Positions 1 through 5,178 of a DNA stretch of 5,234 nt are shown here, piece after piece (within the stretch, counting starts at the first letter, position 1; each line of letters opens with the position of its first letter). The stretch comes from Clostridiaceae bacterium. Lineage in GTDB: Bacteria > Bacillota > Clostridia > Oscillospirales > QAMX01. The notes under the pieces were generated by a model. It made no database searches and was not told where the DNA came from. It was given only the letters and a program-made list of their open reading frames with translations. Location of the stretch: contig JAEDGJ010000157.1 in NCBI GenBank assembly GCA_016297585.1, forward strand, positions 1-5,234, given 5' to 3'. The position numbers and the translations under genes were made by a program.

Positions 1-1641
1 CGTGCGGTAGTCGAAGCTGACCGTCACCGCATCGCCGACGGAAACGTTGACATTGGTCTTGTACAGCATCAGCACAAAGCCGCCCGACGTGGACGCGCGG
101 TAGGCGTACTTGTCGCCGTCCTCCGTCACAACCTGCGCAACATAGAGTCTGCCGGCTGCATCCTCTTCGACGACGATCACGTCCCAGTAACAATAGGAAT
201 TGGTGTTGTTCAGCTTTTCGCGCACGCTTCCGCCGTATACAAGCGTCGTAATGGCTCGCGAATTCGAATAGGTGTTGACCTGGCACACGGTCAGCGTGTC
301 CGTGATCGCATACGTCGCGGCGGACCAGAGCCACGAAAGCTCCCACAGCCGGTCGGCGTTCGTCACGAGCGCCTGCGACGCCGCGTCGAGCTCCTCGTAA
401 TACGCGTACGCCGTCCGCGCGTCGATCTCCGTCTCCCGGAGGTACCGCTCGTAGCCCTCGTCGTCCCCCGCGTCCTCATACGCGGCGAGCACCGCCTCGA
501 TCTCCTCCTCCGACGGCAGCGCGTCGATGCGCGCGATCACCGCGTCCGCCGTGATCCCCCCGTCCTCCGGGAAAACCTCGCCGGACGGCTCGTCCGAAGA
601 CGGAATTTCGTCCGAAGGCGGAATTTCGTCCCCGCTTTCCGCTCCGTCGGAGAAAAACGGATCGTCGGCCTCTCCGGCGTAGCATTCCGTCGTATGGACA
701 TGCTCCGCAAGCCCGCAGACGAGCACCGGCTCTCCCACAGGCTCCTCAAACGCCGCAAAGCACGCGTCCGTGTGGACGTGCGCGCGCACCTCGGTCTGTC
801 CGCAGACGAGCAGCCCCGCGTCGTCAAAGCACGCGGCGGTGTGCGTATGCAGGACGATCTCCTCCCGTCCGCAGACCGGCACCCGCTCGCCTTCGGCAAA
901 GCCGCAGACGATAGAGAGCTGCGCAAAGCAGGCGTCGTCATGCACATGCGGCGTCTCCGGATAGCCGCAGGTAAGCGTCCGGACGGCGGAATAGCAATCC
1001 TCGCCGTGGACATGGCCTTCCGTCTCTGCAAGTTCGCAGATGAGCGCGCCCGATTCGTCGTAGCAGCCCTCGCCGTGCGCATGGCCTTCCGTTTCCGCAA
1101 GCTCGCAGACGAGCGTGAGCGTTTCCGTATAGCATTCGTCCGTATGGACGTGCTCTGGTAGCCCGCAGACCGGCGCCGGGTCCCCGGCAAAGCACGCGTC
1201 CGTGTGGACGTGGGGAGCGTAGCAGGTCTCGTCGTGCGTATGCGCCTCGATTTCGGGCAGTCCGCACCACAGCGCGCCCGATTCGGTATAGCAGCCTGCG
1301 TCGTGGGTATGGACGATAAAATCCGCGTAGCCGCAGACGGGGTTTCCCTCCGCGTCAAAGCAGCTTTCGGTATGGACGTGCAGCCCCAGCGTTTCCGTGC
1401 CGCAGGCAGGCTCACGCCGCAGCACCGTTTCCGGCGCCGCGTAACAGGTTTCGGTATGAAGATGCTCCGTCTGCGTGCAGATGAGCTCGGACGAGCCCAG
1501 CGTGACGGCGGGACGGATCAGCGCCCCCGCCGTACAGAGCACGACGGCGCAGGCGAGGATGGCCACCGCCCGGTACCGGCGCATTTTGCGGCGGCGGGAC
1601 TGCGCATAGTCCGCCGCTTTCCGCATAACGCCGCGCTTCAT
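1..1641 (-). CDS. Cys/His-repeat surface protein, partial (3' end outside window)
   Basis: This reading frame is open for 547 codons from ATG at 1641 to the left edge, with no stop, so the C-terminus is missing. GGAGGAGG at 1651-1658, 9 bases upstream, supports the start. In order: a very basic N-terminus (residues 1-24, RRRKMRRYR), a hydrophobic segment at about 25-42 that is a signal peptide or signal anchor, twelve HxHxxxC[YF] repeats (55-321), an acidic Ser/Asp/Glu/Pro spacer (about 322-362), a helical segment (about 363-437) containing a SQALVTN-like stretch resembling short helical modules of Firmicutes surface proteins, and a beta-rich domain from about 443 onward. I recall similar N-termini (ALILPAIT followed by CGxEEHxHTxxCY) in gut Firmicutes proteins with Cna-B domains and LPXTG anchors, so a cell-wall protein or pilin-like adhesin is likely. 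No anchor is visible here. The molecular function is unknown. It is the last visible gene of the operon, 33 bases after the signal peptidase. Confidence 0.88.
   Translation of the reverse strand, partial: MKRGVMRKAADYAQSRRRKMRRYRAVAILACAVVLCTAGALIRPAVTLGSSELICTQTEHLHTETCYAAPETVLRREPACGTETLGLHVHTESCFDAEGNPVCGYADFIVHTHDAGCYTESGALWCGLPEIEAHTHDETCYAPHVHTDACFAGDPAPVCGLPEHVHTDECYTETLTLVCELAETEGHAHGEGCYDESGALICELAETEGHVHGEDCYSAVRTLTCGYPETPHVHDDACFAQLSIVCGFAEGERVPVCGREEIVLHTHTAACFDDAGLLVCGQTEVRAHVHTDACFAAFEEPVGEPVLVCGLAEHVHTTECYAGEADDPFFSDGAESGDEIPPSDEIPSSDEPSGEVFPEDGGITADAVIARIDALPSEEEIEAVLAAYEDAGDDEGYERYLRETEIDARTAYAYYEELDAASQALVTNADRLWELSWLWSAATYAITDTLTVCQVNTYSNSRAITTLVYGGSVREKLNNTNSYCYWDVIVVEEDAAGRLYVAQVVTEDGDKYAYRASTSGGFVLMLYKTNVNVSVGDAVTVSFDYRT
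583..630 (-). repeat. 18-base tandem repeat coding an acidic Pro/Ser spacer
   Basis: About two and a half copies of an 18-base unit encode SDEIPP-like hexapeptides (residues 338-353: DEIPPS, DEIPSS, DEPS). This is a low-complexity, probably disordered linker between the Cys/His repeats and the helical segment of the surface protein. Such a repeat could vary in copy number by slippage. Confidence 0.8.
676..1479 (-). repeat. Twelve Cys/His repeats (HxHxxxC) within the surface protein
   Basis: Twelve copies of HxHxxxC followed by Tyr or Phe lie at residues 60, 88, 111, 134, 144, 164, 187, 210, 232, 265, 288 and 314 (position of the first His). Eleven copies are preceded by a Cys 5 to 8 residues before that His. 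The fifth copy (His144) lacks this leading Cys, and one additional Cys sits at 246. Many copies are spaced 23 residues (69 bases) apart, for example Cys179 and Cys202. Exact duplications at DNA level, such as the 26 bases at 755-780 and 1187-1212, point to expansion by duplication. The Cys/His spacing would suit metal binding or disulfide bonding, but neither is shown by the sequence. Confidence 0.9.
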
Positions 1642-1674
1642 TCTCTGCCGCCTCCTCCGTTACAAAGCTTTTTT

Positions 1675-2301
1675 TCAGTCCACTCTTCCGAAGCCCGACA
1701 GCGGCCAGACCCGGAAGACGATTTTCCCGACGAGCTGCTCCTCCGAGATGCAGCCCACGACGGAATTGCGCGAATCCACCGACGTCGCGCGGTGGTCGCC
1801 CATGCAGAAGTACCGGTTTTCCGGCACCTGATACGGCAGCTCGAGGTCGCAGTCGCCGAGCGCCTTTTCCGTCAGATACGGCTCCTCCAGCGGTACGCCG
1901 TCCACGGATACGTTCCCGTCCGCGTCGATGTCGACCCACTGTCCGGGCCCCGCGATGCACCGCTTGACGAGAATCTTGTTGCCTATGTAGAACGCCGTGA
2001 GCTCGCCCGGCTCGAAATCCGTGCCCTTCACGGCGACGACGATGTCCCCCTCTTCGAGGGTGGGCGTCATCGACGCGCCGTAGATCTGCAGCACCGGCAT
2101 CCAGATCGTCGCGATCAGCACCGCCGCCGCCGCAACGACGATCAGCGTGCAGACCGTGCTGAGCAGCGTCCGCCGGTAGCGCTTCCGGTACCGTTCCCGC
2201 GCCAGCTCCGCCCGGAGCTGTGATACCTCCGGTAAGTCCCGTATGCGGGACGGGTCCCGTGCGCGGGACGGGTCCCGAGCGCCTTTTTTCGAAGCTCTCA
2301 C
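1675..2301 (-). CDS. lepB: Signal peptidase I (type I leader peptidase)
   Basis: A membrane-bound serine protease of 208 residues, expected to remove signal peptides from exported proteins on the outer face of the membrane. A basic cytoplasmic N-terminus of about 45 residues is followed by one membrane segment (about 46-68). The family boxes come next: YGASMTPTL with nucleophile Ser77, ILVKRCIAGPG with general base Lys113, and MGDHRATSVDSR at 157-168 (usually MGDNR), then a VGKIVFRVWP segment near the end. The start is GTG, with AAGGAG at 2311-2316, 9 bases upstream. This GTG overlaps the TGA of the preceding gene as GTGA, suggesting translational coupling. The N-terminus carries an RDPSRA repeat not typical of the family. 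Because it lies directly before the surface protein, it may be dedicated to that substrate (inference). The symbol denotes the family; sipS-type naming would suit equally well. Confidence 0.93.
   Translation of the reverse strand: MRASKKGARDPSRARDPSRIRDLPEVSQLRAELARERYRKRYRRTLLSTVCTLIVVAAAAVLIATIWMPVLQIYGASMTPTLEEGDIVVAVKGTDFEPGELTAFYIGNKILVKRCIAGPGQWVDIDADGNVSVDGVPLEEPYLTEKALGDCDLELPYQVPENRYFCMGDHRATSVDSRNSVVGCISEEQLVGKIVFRVWPLSGFGRVD
2236..2277 (-). repeat. Palindromic 18-base tandem repeat in the signal peptidase N-terminus
   Basis: GTCCCG and CGGGAC alternate: GTCCCG at 2236, 2254 and 2272, CGGGAC at 2246 and 2264, separated by four-base loops (TATG, TGCG) and by GG. The period is 18 bases. 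Each GTCCCG-loop-CGGGAC block can fold into a 6-bp hairpin. In protein it encodes RDPSRA-like hexapeptides at residues 9-22. Confidence 0.85.
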
Positions 2302-2783
2302 TTCTCCGCGCTCCTTCCTCCCGGCGCATTCCCGCCCGGGTCCGTCCCGGCGGACTGCACGAGCCTGCGCAGCGCGTCCTGATCGCGCACGAGCGCCGCC
2401 GCGCGGGCGGTCACGCGTCTCCAGTAGTCGTCGGCCTCCGCGTGCGCCTTCCGGCTGTACGCCTGCGCCGCGCCGATAACGGCCGCCGCCTCCTGCTTCG
2501 CCTTTTCCGTCATCTCCCGGCAGATCTCCTCCTGCCGCCCGGACTGGCTCCGGATGCTCTCCAGATACTGCTGCGCCGCGGCGTCCGCCGCCTCGAACAC
2601 CCCGCTTAATGCCAGCGCCGCCTCCGCCATCGTGCCCGCCTTTTCCATCGCGAGCTTCCGATCCGCAAGCCTGCGCTCCGCGTCCTCCAGGCGCTCCCGG
2701 AGCGTCCGGTTCTCCTCGATCTGTCCGATCAAAAGCTCCAGCAGCTCGCTCCGGCTCAGACGCCGCAATTCCTTATCCGTCAT
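2298..2783 (-). CDS. Small coiled-coil protein, function unknown
   Basis: 161 residues, soluble, with no signal peptide or membrane segment. It begins MTDKELRRLSRSELLELL, continues with a charged heptad-like helix (about 20-48, EENRTLRERLEDAERRLADR), an Ala-rich helix (about 50-75), a QYLESIRSQSGRQEEI stretch, and a long Ala/Glu/Arg helix (about 85-145), and ends in a Gly/Pro tail. ATG at 2783 is chosen because GGAGG at 2791-2795 sits 7 bases upstream; the frame stays open to an ATG at 2834 but that has no comparable site. I recall similar proteins (LSRxELLEMLL start, followed by GVFEAAxxAAxQYLxxI) in gut Firmicutes near signal peptidases and surface proteins, without a known function. First gene of the operon; its stop overlaps the signal peptidase start. 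A scaffold role in export is only a guess. Confidence 0.85.
   Translation of the reverse strand: MTDKELRRLSRSELLELLIGQIEENRTLRERLEDAERRLADRKLAMEKAGTMAEAALALSGVFEAADAAAQQYLESIRSQSGRQEEICREMTEKAKQEAAAVIGAAQAYSRKAHAEADDYWRRVTARAAALVRDQDALRRLVQSAGTDPGGNAPGGRSAEK
2311..2316 (-). promoter_or_regulatory. Ribosome binding site fixing the GTG start of signal peptidase
   Basis: AAGGAG on the minus strand lies 9 bases before GTG at 2301, inside the end of the preceding gene. There is no ATG in frame before the membrane segment, so this site decides the start. A second GGAG at 2304-2307 is only two bases from the GTG and is probably too close to be used. Confidence 0.7.
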
Positions 2784-2790
2784 CGTGTAC

Positions 2791-2795
2791 CCTCC
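2791..2795 (-). promoter_or_regulatory. Ribosome binding site fixing the start of the coiled-coil gene
   Basis: GGAGG on the minus strand lies 7 bases before ATG at 2783, which selects this start over the upstream in-frame ATG at 2834. Confidence 0.75.
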
Positions 2796-2855
2796 GCGAG
2801 GCTCTCGCTTTTCCCCCGGCAGTCCTCCCGGCATCTCTCTGCCCGCACGGAAGCC

Positions 2856-2869
2856 GTCAATTTTTTGAC
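2856..2869. promoter_or_regulatory. Inverted repeat just downstream of the operon start site
   Basis: GTCAA-TTTT-TTGAC is a perfect 5-bp inverted repeat. It lies about 10 bases downstream of the -10 box of the minus-strand operon promoter, close to the expected transcription start, where an operator could sit. The arms are short, so chance is not excluded. Confidence 0.35.
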
Positions 2870-2878
2870 TACGAAATC

Positions 2879-2907
2879 AGTATAACACAAATATGTGGGA
2901 AAGTCAA
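2879..2907 (-). promoter_or_regulatory. SigA-type promoter of the coiled-coil/signal peptidase/surface protein operon
   Basis: On the minus strand TTGACT (2902-2907) is followed after exactly 17 bases by TATACT (2879-2884). Both boxes differ from consensus by one base. Transcription would start near 2872, leaving a leader of about 89 bases before ATG at 2783. The surrounding DNA is clearly AT-richer than the rest of the window. Confidence 0.85.
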
Positions 2908-3040
2908 TCTTTTCCTGAACAAAAGCGACCAAAATGCGCGCCGTCCGTCCCGATTTTTTGTTCTTTTTCTAACCAATTTCCCCCGGCGGAAAGCCCCCTC
3001 CCTCCCCCGGCCGCTTCGGACAGCTTTGAAGGTTTGTGGG

Positions 3041-3069
3041 TTTACAGCCGCGCCGCCGTATGCTATACT
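3041..3069 (+). promoter_or_regulatory. SigA-type promoter of the HAD hydrolase gene
   Basis: TTTACA (3041-3046) and TATACT (3064-3069) are separated by exactly 17 bases. Expected start near 3076, giving a leader of about 65 bases. It points away from the operon promoter at 2879-2907, with about 130 bases between the two -35 boxes. Confidence 0.82.
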
Positions 3070-3082
3070 TTATACAGTATAG
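3063..3082. promoter_or_regulatory. Candidate operator overlapping the HAD gene -10 box
   Basis: CTATACT (3063-3069) and AGTATAG (3076-3082) form a perfect 7-bp inverted repeat with a 6-base spacer. The left arm contains the -10 box and the right arm covers the expected transcription start, so a dimeric repressor bound here would block the promoter. No regulator gene is visible in the window. Confidence 0.5.
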
Positions 3083-3117
3083 AATTCCCTTCCTGCGCCG
3101 CGCATCGGAAGGGCCGC

Positions 3118-3124
3118 AAAGGAG
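3118..3124 (+). promoter_or_regulatory. Ribosome binding site of the HAD gene, unusually far from the start
   Basis: AAAGGAG lies 16 bases before ATG at 3141, longer than the usual 5-10. No other in-frame start codon lies in between, and the HAD motif I position requires a start near 3141, so this is probably the site that is used. Confidence 0.6.
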
Positions 3125-3140
3125 ACAAAAAAGACCGCCT

Positions 3141-3848
3141 ATGCTTTCCGCCGTATTATTCGATCTCGACGGCACGCTGCTGCCGATGGATCAGGACGTT
3201 TTCACGCAGGAGTATTTCCGCCTGCTCGCCGCAAAGGCCGCGCCCTATGGCTACGAGCCCCGCACGCTGGTCGACGCCGTCTGGAAGGGCACGGCGGCGA
3301 TGGTCACAAACGACGGCTCCCGCACCGGCGAGGAGGCCTTCTGGGGCGCCTTCGCCGCGATCTACGGCGAGGAAAAGCTCGCCGACCGTGCCATCTTCGA
3401 CGATTTCTACCGCCGCGAGTTCGAAGGCGTCCGCGCGGTCTGCGGCTATGCGCCGGAAGCCGCCGAGACCGTCCGCGCCGTCCGCGAGGCGGGGCTGCGC
3501 GTCATCCTCGCGACGAATCCGATCTTCCCGCGCGAGGCGACGATGCGCCGCATCCGCTGGGCGGGGCTCTCTCCCGCGGATTTCGAGCTCATCACCACCT
3601 ACGAGAACACCTGCTTCTGCAAGCCCAATCCCGCCTACTACCGCGACATCGCGTCGCGCTGCGGACTCGACCCCGCCGCGTGCCTGATGGTCGGCAACGA
3701 CGCCGCCGAGGACGGCGCCGCCGCTCTGGCCGGGATGCGCGTCTTTCTTTTGACCGACTGTCTCATCAACAAGAAAAACGCCGACCTCGCCGCCTTCCCC
3801 CACGGCGGCTTTGCAGACCTTGCCGCCTTCCTCCGCACGCAGCTCTAA
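3141..3848 (+). CDS. HAD-family hydrolase (phosphatase-like)
   Basis: 235 residues, the usual size of a HAD phosphatase with a helical cap inserted after motif I. It is cytoplasmic, with no signal peptide. Motif I is LFDLDGTLL with nucleophile Asp8 and acid/base Asp10. Motif II is ILATNP with Thr125, motif III is CKPNP with Lys161, and motif IV is VGNDAAED with Asp187 and Asp191, which bind magnesium. The cap covers about residues 16-100 and determines substrate specificity, which cannot be read from the sequence. ATG at 3141 is chosen because HAD proteins begin just before motif I; the frame stays open upstream to 3036, across the promoter, so the longer version is not credible. It is transcribed alone from 3041-3069 and ends at a hairpin terminator shared with the converging oxidoreductase gene. 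Confidence 0.92.
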   Translation: MLSAVLFDLDGTLLPMDQDVFTQEYFRLLAAKAAPYGYEPRTLVDAVWKGTAAMVTNDGSRTGEEAFWGAFAAIYGEEKLADRAIFDDFYRREFEGVRAVCGYAPEAAETVRAVREAGLRVILATNPIFPREATMRRIRWAGLSPADFELITTYENTCFCKPNPAYYRDIASRCGLDPAACLMVGNDAAEDGAAALAGMRVFLLTDCLINKKNADLAAFPHGGFADLAAFLRTQL

Positions 3849-3877
3849 AAATCCCCTTTTTCATCCCTCAATGCACG

Positions 3878-3933
3878 AAAAAAGCGCGGAAGTCCCGGAA
3901 TTTTCTCCGGGAACCTCCGCGCTGTCCTTTTTT
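3878..3933. terminator. Bidirectional rho-independent terminator
   Basis: A two-part hairpin: the outer stem pairs AGCGCGGA (3883-3890) with TCCGCGCT (3916-3923), the inner stem pairs TCCCGGA (3893-3899) with TCCGGGA (3906-3912), and the loop is ATTTTC. A run of six T follows at 3928-3933 for the plus strand, and six A at 3878-3883 give the matching T-run for the minus strand. It lies between the stops of the two converging genes, so it can serve both. Confidence 0.9.
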
Positions 3934-3937
3934 CAGC

Positions 3938-4798
3938 TTACACGGGGACGTCGACCCACGTTCCGGGGGTCTCGAGCGCCGCGAAACCGGCCTCGCGGAT
4001 GCCGATGACGGCCATCGTCTCCTCTTTTTTCGCCTTAACGTCGCCGGTCTCGAAGAAATCGACGAGATCGTGGACGAAATTCGGGAAAAAGTTCGTAAAC
4101 GCCGGCACGACGACCTTTTTCCCGCCGTCGTAGCCGATCGCCATCCCGAAATCGCAGTCGAAGTGCCCCCACGACGCGTACCGTCCGCCGCCGAACTCGA
4201 CGACGAGCTGGGGCGCCTCCTCGGTGCCGAGCGCCATGACGCGGCGCGCGTCGGGACCCATCAGCATGACGATCATCTCGAGCTGATGGATGGCGTAGAT
4301 CTTATAGATCCCGCCGCCGCGCGACTGGATCGTGCGGATCCCGGCGCGTTCGATGCCGGGCAGCTCGTTCGAGAACCGCAGCGCGGAGGTCGAGAACATC
4401 GGCGTATGTCCCGCCTCGGCCATCGCAAACAGCGTCTTGGCGTCCGCGACGCACGGCGCGAAGGTCTTATCGATATACGTCCGCTTCCCGGACGCGAGCG
4501 CCTCCCGCGACAGCGCGATATGCTCCTCCGGCGAGTTCGGCGCGAGCACCATCAGCACGTCCGCCTTCTCCGCGACCTCCGCCGCGTTCGCGCACAGCTC
4601 CACGCCCATCTCCCTGCACCACGTCGCGCTCGACCGATGCCGCTCATGCCCCTCCGGTTCTTCGCCGTCCACCGGCGACAGCGACCCGTACGCATAGCAG
4701 ATCCGGTACGCCCCATGGGTTTCGTTCTCAAGCCACTCAGGGAGGTGGTTGGCATGCCAATTATCCAGATAATGGTCGATGATTCCGATCTTCTTCAT
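3938..4798 (-). CDS. Gfo/Idh/MocA-family oxidoreductase, divergent
   Basis: 286 residues, somewhat shorter than the usual 330-380 of this NAD(P)-dependent sugar or polyol dehydrogenase family. The segment ADVLMVLAPNSPEEHIAL (79-96) followed by GKRTYIDKTFA (104-114) matches the family's second half of the Rossmann domain and its EKP region, here DKT with Lys111. GGGIYKIYAIHQLEMIVMLMG (161-181) corresponds to the region carrying the catalytic His, perhaps His171. The N-terminus MKKIGIIDHYLDNWHANHLPEWL lacks the GxGxxG/A dinucleotide loop, so cofactor binding is uncertain. ATG at 4798 has TAAGGAGG 14 bases upstream. The frame stays open to 5113, but that stretch runs through hairpin repeats and is not credible. 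No promoter is obvious. The substrate is unknown. Confidence 0.85.
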   Translation of the reverse strand: MKKIGIIDHYLDNWHANHLPEWLENETHGAYRICYAYGSLSPVDGEEPEGHERHRSSATWCREMGVELCANAAEVAEKADVLMVLAPNSPEEHIALSREALASGKRTYIDKTFAPCVADAKTLFAMAEAGHTPMFSTSALRFSNELPGIERAGIRTIQSRGGGIYKIYAIHQLEMIVMLMGPDARRVMALGTEEAPQLVVEFGGGRYASWGHFDCDFGMAIGYDGGKKVVVPAFTNFFPNFVHDLVDFFETGDVKAKKEETMAVIGIREAGFAALETPGTWVDVPV

Positions 4799-4812
4799 TG
4801 CTGCTCTTATTG

Positions 4813-4820
4813 CCTCCTTA
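4813..4820 (-). promoter_or_regulatory. Ribosome binding site of the oxidoreductase, long spacing
   Basis: TAAGGAGG on the minus strand is a near-ideal site but ends 14 bases before ATG at 4798. The only codon of start-like form in between is ATA, an unlikely start. Confidence 0.6.
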
Positions 4821-4849
4821 CTTTTGTTACTGCTTGCTGTCTCAGACTT

Positions 4850-4877
4850 TGCAGGGGGCGCTATTCGCCCCCCTGCA
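4850..4877. repeat. GC-rich hairpin
   Basis: TGCAGGGGG pairs with CCCCCTGCA, and the CG next to the loop can also pair if one extra C is bulged out. It lies nearest to the oxidoreductase start and is not followed by a T-run on either strand. Confidence 0.75.
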
Positions 4878-4886
4878 CCCTCCGAA

Positions 4887-4916
4887 CCTCTTTCTTTGCT
4901 TGTGCAAAGAAAGAGG
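4887..4916. repeat. Hairpin A
   Basis: CCTCTTTCTTTGC pairs perfectly with GCAAAGAAAGAGG (13 bp), with loop TTGT. The purine/pyrimidine asymmetric arms match hairpin A' at 5179-5210. Confidence 0.9.
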
Positions 4917-4928
4917 GAAAGAAACACA

Positions 4929-4954
4929 CATAGGGGAACTGAAGTTCCCCTATG
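4929..4954. repeat. Hairpin B
   Basis: CATAGGGGAACT pairs perfectly with AGTTCCCCTATG (12 bp) around a GA centre. It matches hairpin B' in core sequence and in loop orientation. Confidence 0.9.
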
Positions 4955-4969
4955 CACCCCTCCGGGACG

Positions 4970-4988
4970 CAAATCGCTGCGCGATTTG
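4970..4988. repeat. Hairpin C
   Basis: CAAATCGC pairs with GCGATTTG (8 bp), loop TGC. It shares the ATCGC/GCGAT core with hairpin C'. Confidence 0.8.
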
Positions 4989-5019
4989 TAGACGCGGGAG
5001 GGACGCGAATTGAGATGAG

Positions 5020-5076
5020 ACTGTCGCAAAGGTCGCCGGAGCCTTGCGCCTATGCTCCGGGGTTCTTCGCGACAGT
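5020..5076. repeat. Nested hairpin D, centre of the array
   Basis: Outer arms ACTGTCGC (5020-5027) and GCGACAGT (5069-5076) enclose a second stem CCGGAGC (5036-5042) with GCTCCGG (5054-5060). It is the only two-level structure of the array and sits at its centre. Confidence 0.8.
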
Positions 5077-5109
5077 GCCAGCCAGATTCGTAACCTTCTC
5101 CTCGTCTAA

Positions 5110-5126
5110 GCATCGCAAAGCGATGC
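5110..5126. repeat. Hairpin C'
   Basis: GCATCGC pairs perfectly with GCGATGC (7 bp), loop AAA. Confidence 0.8.
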
Positions 5127-5141
5127 CGTTCCGGAAAGGTC

Positions 5142-5166
5142 CTTAGGGAAACGAAGTTTCCCTAAG
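5142..5166. repeat. Hairpin B'
   Basis: CTTAGGGAAAC pairs perfectly with GTTTCCCTAAG (11 bp), loop GAA. It is a diverged relative of hairpin B in the same orientation. Confidence 0.88.
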
Positions 5167-5178
5167 CCAGCTTTCTTT

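Noticed and set aside
537..1415. Minus-strand frame of 292 codons inside the surface protein gene
   Set aside because: It is a shifted frame of the Cys/His repeats, with Arg/Thr-rich low-complexity sequence and no ribosome binding site. The in-frame gene with a signal segment is clearly the real one.
676..1479. Zinc-finger DNA-binding protein
   Set aside because: The repeats follow a membrane or signal segment and are predicted to be outside the cell; the HxHxxxC spacing is not that of classical zinc fingers.
1204..2223. Plus-strand frame of 339 codons opposite the surface protein and signal peptidase
   Set aside because: Its product is Arg/His-rich without a domain, it has no ribosome binding site, and it spans the boundary of two well-supported genes on the other strand. 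High GC content makes long antisense frames common.
3036..3140. Upstream extension of the HAD gene
   Set aside because: It would include the promoter and the ribosome binding site in the coding region; HAD proteins begin just before motif I.
4887..4916. Rho-independent terminator in hairpin A
   Set aside because: The stem is AT-rich and no T-run follows on either strand.
3680..4933. Plus-strand frame of 417 codons across the HAD end, the terminator and the oxidoreductase
   Set aside because: It overlaps two genes with intact motifs and the terminator hairpin, and its product is low-complexity Arg-rich sequence.
4799..5113. N-terminal extension of the oxidoreductase by 105 residues
   Set aside because: The extension is translated from hairpin repeats, lies upstream of a strong ribosome binding site, and has no family similarity; the Rossmann start MKKIGII fits the position at 4798.
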